A DNA stretch of 64,000 nt from Trissonchulus latispiculum (Eukaryota; Nematoda; Enoplea; Enoplida; Ironidae): positions 62,001-126,000 of the forward strand of contig JASAND010031938.1 of NCBI GenBank assembly GCA_030248195.1, given 5' to 3'. Shown one piece after another: positions 44,641 through 55,046 of this stretch; the first letter of the stretch is position 1, and each line of letters begins with the position of its first letter. The notes under the pieces are model-generated. The model did not search any database, was not told the DNA's origin, and saw only the letters and a list, made by a program, of their open reading frames with translations. Position numbers and translations under genes: made by a program.

Positions 44641-46277
44641 GATGCCTGTATGTTGCTAATAAGTTGGGTACTAATGAAATTTTTGAAGAGTTTTCATGGT
44701 TTCTTGCTGTAATCTCACGAATAGTGCGTATGAACAGTGAATTAGTGCTCGTTTTATTTTTAATAATTTTTATACCGCCGGAGGCGGTATACTTGTAATG
44801 GGTTGACCCATCTGAATTCATATGTTTTGCATGTAAATTGCTTGGCGCGGAGAATTTCCGTCCTATCTTCAACACATCATGTCCCTGTTACGCAGGTTTT
44901 TTTGCCCAACAATTTTTCTAAGATTTTGCAATTTTTAGAGCATCATTACAGTTGATTTAGTTCATTTTCAATGCCCTGTGGATTGTTTTGCAAAAGATTA
45001 CTCTCTGCCTTTTCTCATACTACCGAAAGTCGGGCGTTATTTGCCTGTCACTTGATTGGCAGAGTTTAACAGATCAATAAATAGCTAAAACTGTTGTTAC
45101 AATTTTCGTGTGCTAAGACTGAGTTTGAGCTTGCACTGTATTTATTTCATTAGTGTTTGCTTTGCTTTAGAATTTAGATAAAATAAATTGTTTAAAATAA
45201 ACATATATAGATAAATGATACTCTCGCAGTATACTCAATAAAAACGTTATGGTCAGAGTAGTGTAGTGGCTAGGGTGTCCGCTTGGCGCTGGTCCGGACA
45301 CAGATCGAATCCTTCTTCCCGTAGAATTTCAGTTTCACAATTGGCAATGGCAAATGACAATAAAATACTCCCATTCTTTTGTCTCAGAGACGGCAAATGT
45401 CGGGTAGTTGAAACTTTAGTTAAAAGCTAACGTCACCGTACACTATGATCATACTATAAACAGTATGATGAAAACAAACAAAACGTTGAACACATAAATT
45501 CCAAACTCTACGGCGGTATTATTCCCCTTTTAAGGGGTAACTTGTTCTACTTTCTCAAGACTGCTGTATGAGTCGTTTTCTGGAGACAATTTTTCCAACT
45601 TTTCCAGATGATAAAAGTGAAAATTTAAATATAAGTCTATAGCTACGACCTCTAAGAATTGTTTCAATACAACGTTTTAAATTAATTGCCATTAATTACT
45701 CCATTAATTAATCCATTAATCCATGAACTATTCCCTTTTCCGATGAAATCTGTTCTTCTACGTAAACTTTCTATGCCTACAAATGTTTTATTTGCTTTCA
45801 TCTCACCAGGGTTTTTTTCGGATGCGGACAAGTGTGCATTTTTAAAAAAATAGTGTGCATTTTGGAAAAAATGTGTGCATTTTTAAAAAATTGCTTATTT
45901 TGAACTATAACGTATATACATTTTTGGCCGTAATTTTGTGTTCTACGCATTTTTGACTTCAACTAGAATCCCACGCTTTAGTTGACGTTTTGATGACGAT
46001 TATAAATCTTAACTGGTTAGCACACGTATACATACTGATATATATTTAGGCAAATGCAGAACTATACAAACTAACGTATACAGGTGTCGGGTTTTGATAT
46101 CTGTAATGCTGTGAACCTATTAAGCACAAATTTTTGAAGAACATAAAATCAAGAAAGGATTGTCAATTTGGTGCCAAATTGACTTATATAATTAAAGAAT
46201 TTCTTCAAAGTAACAATAAAATCAGAGCTGAAATTACGTATTGGTGTATTAATTCAGCCCTGTTCTGCGGGTAACCA

Positions 46278-46315
<38 letters not shown>

Positions 46316-46365
46316 AACGTATATAATGTAGAAATTAGATTGAAAGAAATTATATATATATATAT
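44641..46365. other. AT-rich spacer with a SINE-like tRNA relic
   Basis: At about 45252-45312, GTAGTGTAGTGGCTAGGGTG and a GGACACAGATCGAATCC box resemble tRNA A and B boxes, but the arms do not fold into a full tRNA. Most likely a tRNA-derived SINE head. AT microsatellite at 46282-46315. No protein-coding exon recognised. Confidence 0.45.
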
Positions 46366-47613
46366 ACTAGTAACAAAAATGCCCTAACGGTCATTGCTAA
46401 CGGGGAGAATAGGGAAATGCTGCTAAAGCGGAAAAATGCCAGCCAGCGACTAAAATGATTGAAACCAGCTTTTTGGCGCAGAATAGGGAATCCAGCCAGC
46501 GCCTAAAATAATTGAAACTAGCTTTTTGGTGTAGAATAACTAATAGAGATAACTTGTGAGTCGAAATGATAAAGTAATTCCGCACAAAGAGCTGTCTGCT
46601 GGACTGAACACCGTGATGGTGTCATGTAACGTGGCCTCCGCTGTGACTGAATGAAATGAATATGAAACAGTCGCTATCAAAAAAATAGTTACCGCGCCCC
46701 TATAGTAAAATACGTCTACGTACTGTATGTACATAAACGCATTTGACTTCGTCAAGTCCAATCAAATTCTCCACCACGATAGCGTATATAGCACATACAA
46801 TACATAAACGTGTAAGTATATTTAACACGATAAATTTTGTTCCATGATAAATTTTGTTCAACCTCCTGAGCAACATGTGCAAACCAAGGTTAGTATAATG
46901 TGTGAGTTCATACATTCAGCTGTACGCAAATAATTGTGCGACACCTGGCATTGTTTGTGAATACGCATCATCCCTCTACCTAAAGTAAACTGGTTTTTTC
47001 GAACTTCACGAGGAACTGCTGATGCACTTACACGCGCACACACAGCCTATGTGACACAGGTATCCACACAAATGTAAAGTGCTTATTTGCTAAGTTCATT
47101 CTACGAGAATTCTTCGAGTTCACGCGAATAGGGTGGATGGCGAGAGGCGCCTATTCTACGCCAGACGCTGGTTTCAATCATTTTAGGCGCTGACTAGATT
47201 CCCTATTCTGCACCAAAGAGCTGGTTTCAATCATTTTAGGCGCTGACTAGATTCCCTATTCTGCAGCAAAGAGCTGGTTTCAATCATTTTAGGCGCTGGC
47301 TAGATTCCCTATTCAGCACCAAAAAGCTGGTTTCAATCATTTTAGGTGCTGGATAGATTCCTTATTCTGCACCAAAAAGCTGGTTTCAATCATTTTAGGC
47401 GCTGGCTGCATTCCCTATTCTGCACCAAAAAGCTGGTTTCCATCATTTTAGGCGCTGGCTGGATTCCCTATTCTGCACCAAAAAGCTGGTTTCAACAATT
47501 TTATGCGCTGAGTAGACATTAATCTGCACCAAACTATAGGCATTTTTCCGCTTTAGCAGTATTTCCCTATTCTCCCCTTTAGCAATCACCGTTAGGGCAT
47601 TTTTGTTACTAGT
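46366..47613. mobile_element. Foldback element with ~60-bp subrepeats
   Basis: Both ends read ACTAGTAACAAAAATGCCCT inward, followed by CGGGGAGAATAGGGAAAT and GCTAAAGCGGAAAAATGCC. The left arm has two copies and the right arm six or more copies of a subrepeat with AGCTGGTTTCAATCATTTTA (47160-47510). The subrepeats are related to those of the foldback at 2664-3800, so the two belong to one family with different arm lengths. Confidence 0.85.
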
Positions 47614-48950
47614 TTCTTATATTTTTCCGCTGTAGATCTGGCATTTTCCCGGACTAGCATATACCTAATGAGAATCTGGTTACTCAGACATACCTAAAAC
47701 GTTTCTCATGGATTCATCACCCACGTAACCAAGTAACTGCTACCCTGTCACACAAACTGGAATTCAGTAGCTGCTACCCTGTCACACAAACTAGAATTCA
47801 AACGCAAACAGGTTATTTTTATTTATAAACCCCAAAGCATAAGCAAACAGTAGCGAACAGTAATAGTAGCAAAGTACAACATAAACAAAACACCAGAAAA
47901 GAATACAACTCAGTCGGAAGAAAACAGTGAAACGTTGAACACCTAAACCAGATCGGTATTAGCTATTGTCGACTCCGCTGCATCAGTCAGAGAATCCTCA
48001 AACAGAAAAGTACAAACACACGCAATTACTGATAAATGTACACGGGCATAAGATTAACGAATGTAGCATTAGTAGAAGTTCAAATGAATCCAGAAAAAAC
48101 GCTGAGTAAGGACAACAAGTCACCACTGCATCTGTCTAAAAGCAGCGTTTCCTTAACCAGTGCACCACCCTGTATTTTCCAGTAGTAAAATAAACAGCTT
48201 GTAAAGTAATCGTAGTGTCACTGTAGCGTCCATGTGTTGTTAGCATCTCAGTATGTTAAATCCAAACCTCTCTGCAAAATCGGCAAAGTTTATAACTCAG
48301 CAAATCATGAACTGAATAAAGAAAGCTAATCCATGAAAGAACAATCGTTTCACCTACCACTAACTCCCACTGACCAAGGCAGGCAAACTGAAGACAGGTA
48401 CTAAACCAGTCAGCGTCCCACGAAAAGAAAGGTGAATGATACCCCGGGAAGTCTAAAATGCCAAAAACTAAAGCAGTATTTGTCATACTAACAGTTTTCA
48501 ACAAAGTCAATGTGAAAGAGTGCAACGCTTTAGAAGTCGACTTCAACACACAGTCTTAAGAAAACTGAAGTACTAAGGCTTCCATAATGGGTCGTTAAGC
48601 GAGCGTAGTAAAGTGTGGAAAAGTTTCTACATCAAATGGAGAATCTACAACGAATGGAGGAAAAGTGAACGTTTACACTTCCTAGTCGTGAAACGCCCAC
48701 TGCACGCACTACACGCATGGCTTAATTGACCAGCCAAAACCTTCGAGAAATACCAAACGCTGGCTTTTCCCCAGGCAAAAATTTCTCAAGGGAGCTAAGT
48801 CGGGGGGGGGGATGCCTCCTCCACGGGACTGGGGAAGGGCAAGGATTTCTAAGGGCGAGAGAAAATTGTTTTCTGAATGAAAATGAACACTTAGAACAGC
48901 TAATAAATGCTTAATTATGTTGTAAAAACCAGATAAGCCCTTAAAACCAC
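47614..48950. other. No recognised gene
   Basis: Contains a short direct repeat (GTAGCTGCTACCCTGTCACA region, 47728-47795) and a G run at 48801-48810. A 97-residue minus frame at 48256-48549 is rich in Leu, Phe and Ser, but I can link it to no family. Confidence 0.35.
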
Positions 48951-50161
48951 TTAAGGGGGGGGTCGCTTTGGGTCAAAATCGATAGACACGGATTTCGCTC
49001 ATTTTCACACACAATATAGGTACATATGTTCTCAAAAACAAGACAAAACATTAGAGTTCGAAATCAAACGGTGGCAGAGATATACAGCTATAAAGTTGGA
49101 AAACTTGAAAATTACTGTGATTTGCCATCCAAGGTCATGTTGAGACAGAACGGCAGCGAAATTTGGGTCAACTAATTATTGCAAGTTAATTTTTTAGGTT
49201 GGCTAATATTTTAATGCTAAAACAACTCCGGGATATCCAGCCAGTCGTTCAGAGTGCATTCTTTAATTGTGAACTGAGCCCTTTTCATCTAATTGTGCCC
49301 TGAAAGTTTAACTTGCTCTAACTTTCAGATACTACATTTCTGACACATAGTTCTATTAGAAAAGTTGTTCAGCTCGTCAGTAGCTATCGAATAATACCCA
49401 ATATGTCTATATTTTGGGAATTTCAAAAATTGACTTTTATGACCTATAAGAGATCAAAGGAGCGGACACGACAGAAAAGTTCTACCTTGAAGCATTTGCC
49501 TTTACCATAATGTCCGGCAGGCATTGAGAGTTTTATGTGGCAGTTTTGGTGAAGTTCGAGTGGGTAACGAGTGAGAAATCATTAAAAGAACGTGAAAATT
49601 GAGGAAAATGAAGATTTTTGGCAAAATTAGCAGATTTTGTGGCAAGTTTTTTGAGAGCACTACAGACGGTAGAAAATTGCAAGTACCGTCATAACAATTC
49701 TGTGTATGCGTAGAGTGCAACTATCTATAAGCGGTTTCTGTAACTTTTGCCAATCGTGCAATAGAGGCGAAAATGTTTTGCTGGTCCTGTTTTTCGTGGT
49801 ACAAAAAGCACCAATTTTCCGAACTTTTGACTTTGAAAAATCGCCAAAAATCCGACACTCAACAGAATTATTCCAGAAGGGTTATTTGCACTCTTTGGTA
49901 TGTCCTTAGCATGTACAACACGGTTGCAGCGCTGTATCTTGCATACAGCGAAAAATTCAAACTTTTTAACCTAACTTTTTCATTTTCCTATGTTTAACAC
50001 ATGTCGAGGTCACCTTTGAAGGGCTCACAGAACGATTGAAGCAATATTACGCAAAACGCACCTGTCTTGTTTTGAGGACCCATTAGGACTACAAAATACG
50101 TGAAAATGAGCGAAATCGGAGATGGTCGAAAAATCGGCCAAAAAGCGACCCCCCCCCTTAA
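48951..50161. mobile_element. TTAA-flanked MITE with long inverted ends
   Basis: The left end reads TTAAGGGGGGGGTCGCTTT and later CGGATTTCGCTCATTTTCAC. The right end is the inverse (50094-50161), with TTAA outermost. It is ~1.2 kb and encodes no transposase. TTAA ends fit piggyBac-type mobilisation. Confidence 0.8.
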
Positions 50162-50544
50162 AAGATCTGGCGCGGGTGGAAGGTAAGAATCCAGGTGGGG
50201 GCGATTTAGGGAATGGAAACGGCGAGACATGTCTGGGGGAACGAATTTCTGAGGGGGCGCCATTCCCCCCCCCACTGTGTACGAAAAAGCCAACGATATT
50301 GGCCAGCCTAAAAATACGAATATAGCTCAGAGTGAATCTACATAATCCGTAAATTATCTCCTGCCGTTCAAGTTACATATGATCACAATAATAAATATGC
50401 AAAAAGTAATAGTTCCTTACCAAGGCAAAAGAAATAGAACGGTGAAGCACTGTGTATTTGTGGAGAGGACGATGAAATTGAAGGTGCACCGGTTGATGGA
50501 ATGAAAGGCAAATAGGGTTAGGCGCGCAGCGTAAGTATGTAGCA

Positions 50545-53450
50545 TCATGACTGCATCAGCCGGCGGTAGGCAGCGTCCTCCTCCCAACGAAATACGCTTT
50601 GGTAGAAAATGAGTTGGTCCATCCGCCCAAACTGAAGGCACCACATTTCCTTTGTCCCCATGGGACAGCAGACGACCGGGTCGTTACTCTACCCAGCCAA
50701 AGTGCGTGAAGGCGCCAACTGTCCAAGCCGCTTGATTTTGCAGTCGGCAGTTATGAAGCGGTAAGGGTTCATCACGATGAATAGGCCCAACTTCTGCCGA
50801 CTCAGAGCCACACACAACTGACTGTCGTCATTGGCAAATCCGCGTAAAGTAACGGGACTGCAAAGCGGTCAGTGACATGAGATTGGATGAGTGATAAGAT
50901 GACAAAACTGAAGGTGGCCCCCTGAACCGACCGTACCGTCTGTACTGCAACCCACGGAGGAATGGGGCAGACCGAGAGCACGGCTCCAACCAAATTTCTC
51001 GCAGTGTCGTCTCTCACTATCAGGATCAGTGGATCATTTTTTCGTGGAAATAGGTGTGAACGCTCTCAGTGATCACCTTCGCCATGCTTTCATGAAGGCA
51101 AATGACACAGACAGAGAAATCGTTGGACCCATCAAAGCTGAGCTTATCGGCAAGTTCATAGAACTGGCCTAACAATGTAGAATGACAGACGCTTCTTCTA
51201 GATTGACGCAAGACTGACCTCTTCCTCTCCTCGCATATCCCTCAACTGATATGAACGAAACATCGTAAACGTTTTCAGAAAAGTGATACCGCAAAAAGGA
51301 AGCCCGTTCCATATAGCTCTGAAGAATCTGTAGATTGTGCTCCTCCCTCTTAGCCGCTAGAGGATGGTGCCCCGCATAGCAAAGCTGGCTAACCAAATCG
51401 CATACAGGCTTCGTGCACCGGAAATTCCAGAAAAGCTGAAACCAGTAGGAGTTGACCGTCTGATTTCCTTGGGACTTTAACGCTTTCAGCGCAAGTTCCA
51501 TGATAGACAAGTCTGAGTAGAAGTAGGCATGGTGATCATACTCCGTTTTCTGGAAAACCTCAGTTTGGTTGAGATCTCCAGCCAAAATCATTTTGTCACA
51601 AAAAAGCATGAGACCCATGGCCAGATTCAAGTCACACTGAGAGGCCTCATCCACAAACAGAACAGTCCTCCTGGTGTCAGCAGCTCGACTCAGAACTGAC
51701 ACAGCAAGGTCCGAAGTCATAACCAAAACTTTGACGCTTCTGATCATTGAGCGCAAAGTTTGACCTGGAGGCAGCGAAGAACATTCCTGTTTTCCTCGAT
51801 TATTGACGGAACAGTGAAAACTATCCAGTGAGGATTAACCATTCTAGGATCCGTCGACGGACTTTTTCCAAAAGACCTGGAAACGAGCTGAAGAACCTGG
51901 TTCCCTCGAATGCCGGTGACACTGGTAATCGTATTAGCCAGCGTGATAGCTCCACCATTAGTCCCAGCTACAAGCACAAACAGGGTATCCTCCCAGATAT
52001 TGTGAAGCCGCTCAGCCGTCTTCGCTAGGGTATATGTTTTGCCGCAACCTACAGGACCCACCAAGACAAATTGAGTACCCACCTCCTCTCTCAGACTTCT
52101 TGCCAGTTTAGCGGGGAAGTTGCCGCCCTCTTCTCCGCAGCTGCATTACTCCACAGTGCAGCGGCAGTGGACACCATAATCACCATACTGACTGACAGGC
52201 TCTCCCCCAGGAAAGAGGCTCTTCAGATGGCGCTGCAAACGGAAAGCATGCAGCTGCTTCAGGACAGATTTTATCTTCTCCGATTTCCGCCCGTGCTCAA
52301 TCTGACGAGCAGGTTCAGTCACGTCGGTTCCACCATGTTTTCAAAAGATGCCAAAGGACTCAACCAGCATACCCATAAGAGAATTCACTTGGCTAACAGC
52401 AGACGCCACGGAGAACTTGAAGCTGTCGGGGGAACAGGAAGTAGCGTCTTCACCATCAAGAACAGATGTAAAAGCCTTGTGGTGCTGATGTCGGAGCAGG
52501 AAAGTCCCCCCTCCTACGCCTTGCACATCAGTTATAGACAGTATGAAATGATGCCCATTGAGTGCATGGCGAAATCTGACATTGATGAATGGCGGAAAGT
52601 TGGACTCCAGATCCGCAGAAGCAGTAACCACCAACTCATTGCAGACAGTATCGAAGCTGACAAGCTCCCAGTCCAGAGGTTTCAGCCAAGTGTTCTGCAG
52701 TGATCGCATCATAAATGAACAAAATGAAATTTGAAGGAAGTTGTTCCCATCAATCGGTCTTCTTGCCCACTGACCCAGGAAGTCATCATGGATGTTAGGC
52801 GATGTGAACGCCCACCACTCCAGACCTTCCCTCCGCTTGCCTTCATCCACCGGAACCTGCCTAACTACGCACGCTCGCCCAAGCTTTTCATCATCGGGAT
52901 CATTAGTCTGTCTGAATTCCTTCAACTTTTGATCAAGTAAATGAGCGCGCTGTACAATCCTGGAGCAGTTATCATCAGTGTGCACTCGCCATGAGCAGGG
53001 TGCAGGTTTCTCATCAGTTCCCCACTCACCGTCTTCCTTAAATCCCTGTTTTGTATGGAGCTGATTGTTTCCAATGTAGTTATGCATCTGACCCTCGGAC
53101 ATCTGTTTACTGTCAGCACCTTTGATGTGTGCTTTGTACGCATCAACCACAGTTTTGTGAGTGACAACAACAGCAACCGGAATGTAGAGATTGCAGTGAA
53201 ACTGTTCCTTCTGCTCAGCATTGAAGCGTGCAACGTAAAGCAGACCGTGGACATTGACAAATTGAAAACTCATTTCAAACCGTTTAGGACTGAGTTTGAT
53301 ATAGGTTGGCCTCAGGTTACCGTTAGCAGGATGAACAAACCAGCGCTCCTCGGAATAAGCCTCGTTTCCCAGGTGGAACAATTCCCAATAGCGTACCTTT
53401 ACGTAGCCTTCCCCAGTAAGTTTCCGAAAGGTCCGCCCACATCAGTAGAA
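50545..53450 (-). pseudogene. UPF1-like superfamily 1 helicase region, disrupted
   Basis: The upstream ~300 residues (53450-52341) are open and coding-like but unrecognised. They are followed by a superfamily 1 helicase: Walker A GPVGCGKTYT (52058-52029), AGTNGGAITLANTI as motif Ia, VLFVDEASQCD as Walker B (near 51651), ILAGDLNQ as motif III, VRSVQGATFSFVILSL as motif V (near 50924) and CVALSRQKLGLFIV as motif VI (near 50800). The motif order and the DEASQ box place it with UPF1/DNA2/NAM7-type helicases rather than Pif1. Stops at 52343, 52148 and 50691 and frame changes near 51790-51744, 51180 and 50840 break it. Coding pattern resumes at once after each break, so decay is recent or the breaks are indels or unseen introns. 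Confidence 0.75.
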
Positions 53451-54332
53451 GCTTTGTTGACCGGACAGGTCTCTCCACAGTTATCGATGCTGATCCCAAC
53501 GGAAAAATTCATGGCAAGGAACCAGTCGTTGAAGTAGTCATTAGACTCAACATGGACAATAGCCCGTACATAGGCCTCCCACAGCGAGGCCCCCCAAAGC
53601 AAATCTTTTCACTGAATTAATCCGTGCTTTCTCCGGATCGAAATCCTGAAATTGTAGGCTCAATCCCCCACTGAACAGTCATTTTAGCACCGGACTGATA
53701 GATGGAATGGAAAGGCTTCTCCAGGATGTACTTCATTCCAGCAGGGAGCTTCCTAAATGAGTAGTCACCGTTAAACCGCTCGAATCGGTTTCCACCAGTG
53801 GCCAGGTCTTCAACCAAAGGGACACTGGCCACCAGCCTGATGTTGTAAGTATGTTTAGTCCCGTCAAAGTGGGGAGCATTGTCGTGACGCATGCCGGGAA
53901 TAATTTTCTCCACAATAGGCTTCTGAGTGCAGAGTCCACAAATGCCATCGTTAACCAATTTCACGTAAGCGTCCACAAATCCTCCATCAGCCAACGTCCT
54001 AGTAACCTCGTCCCATCCCGTACAGCATACCGGCGGATTGTTTCAAGATCTGCAACACATCTGGGAGAATTGTTCTGCATTTTCGCCATCTTCAATCGAT
54101 CCCCGTGGCAGTTGGTAATTGGGAACGCTTCGTGGAGAAACTTCACCCTCGCTCTTTCAGCTGGCGTCCAGTTCGGAGCATCAGCCAGTTGAGCATAGCT
54201 CTCTATCTCCATACGCAAGCGCTCTGCATCGATGTTGCCGGCGAACGTTAGCTGAACTGGGTATGCAAGGATGCCTGCTTCCGCAGGAGGATTAGCAGGT
54301 CTTGAATCGATCTCCCGATACATCCCGTCTCC
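53451..54332 (-). pseudogene. Linker region between SGNH hydrolase and helicase
   Basis: Begins in the same frame as the SGNH domain, after a TAA at 54335-54333 (MYREIDSRPANPPAEAG...). It changes frame between 54047 and 53961, again near 53640-53590 at a run of six G (about 53589-53594), and again near 53440. The pieces are coding-like (DGGFVDAYVKLVNDGICGLC, ESNDYFNDWFLAMNFSVGIS) but match no family I know. Their continuous direction and spacing support one protein linking the hydrolase to the helicase. Confidence 0.6.
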
Positions 54333-55046
54333 TTACCGCATCAGGAAGTATCCTCTGTTGCCAACGAAACCTGTACTTTTCCCGGTTGCCCGTCCGATCC
54401 CCTGAATCAGCTTAATGGCTCCGTCAGGGGAATAGTGGAAACCGTCGAAAGCTAGTGTCCAGTTCAGATCACCCTGCTGCAGAGAAAATTCCAACGGATT
54501 GTGAACGAAGTAGACATTGTGGGAGTACAATTCCCTCGCCAATCTGCGTAAGTGTATATGGACCTCGTCGACAGCTTCATCGGACTTACTGTACCTGCTG
54601 TAGGGAGGACAGCAGAGCACAATTCGAGCGATCCCCGCCTCGTTGCGGAGCTGTATGATGTCTCGAAGAAGAGCTTTAGCGCACAGCGCAAGGTGTTCAG
54701 CAACCCCCTGCGGTGAACGGAACGGACGCATAGCCTCCAACCAGGCTGCGTCACCGTGGCTCCTGAATAAGTTCATACGCAGATCGTTAGTCCCTAGAAC
54801 CAGGACCAAGTGGCAATCATCGTACTTCTGGACCTCGGACCGAACTTCCTCCGTTACGAGTTCCCGGTCCTCCATCCGCAGACCAGGAACTGATGATACA
54901 GAAGCGCGACAGTTCAAAACCATATCAATTAGACGAATTCCGGAGCATTGACTGTCGCCAACGACAGCCAGGGGAAGATTCGGCGGAGGGGGAGGTGTAC
55001 ATGATCTGTGTTTGGCAGCAAAGAACCCGGATGACTCGTAAGAAGC
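54333..55046 (-). CDS. SGNH (GDSL-like) hydrolase domain, exon-like start
   Basis: Probably a serine ester hydrolase of the SGNH superfamily; substrate unknown. Block I is VVGDSQC (Ser at 54953-54951), block III GTND (54794-54783), and block V DGFHYSPDG with Asp-x2-His at 54446-54435, so the nucleophile, oxyanion and Asp-His residues are all present. The frame opens at 55046 after a pyrimidine-rich TCTTTTTTTAG acceptor, with no in-frame ATG before the GDS block (first ATG at 54923 lies after it). An upstream exon is therefore expected. A proline run (PPPPP) precedes GDS. It ends in TAA, 9 bases before an in-frame ATG. SGNH domains also occur in ORF1 of some CR1 LINEs, but the helicase neighbour does not fit that. 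Confidence 0.8.
   Translation of the reverse strand, partial: ASYESSGFFAAKHRSCTPPPPPNLPLAVVGDSQCSGIRLIDMVLNCRASVSSVPGLRMEDRELVTEEVRSEVQKYDDCHLVLVLGTNDLRMNLFRSHGDAAWLEAMRPFRSPQGVAEHLALCAKALLRDIIQLRNEAGIARIVLCCPPYSRYSKSDEAVDEVHIHLRRLARELYSHNVYFVHNPLEFSLQQGDLNWTLAFDGFHYSPDGAIKLIQGIGRATGKSTGFVGNRGYFLMR

Noticed and set aside
52071..52703. 210-codon plus-strand frame over the helicase locus
   Set aside because: It lies opposite the minus-strand helicase/linker coding sequence and has no motif. The minus strand explains its openness.
50545..54335. Programmed ribosomal frameshifting to make one polyprotein
   Set aside because: There are too many breaks, including plain in-frame stops, without consistent slippery sites. 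Decay or indels explain it more simply.
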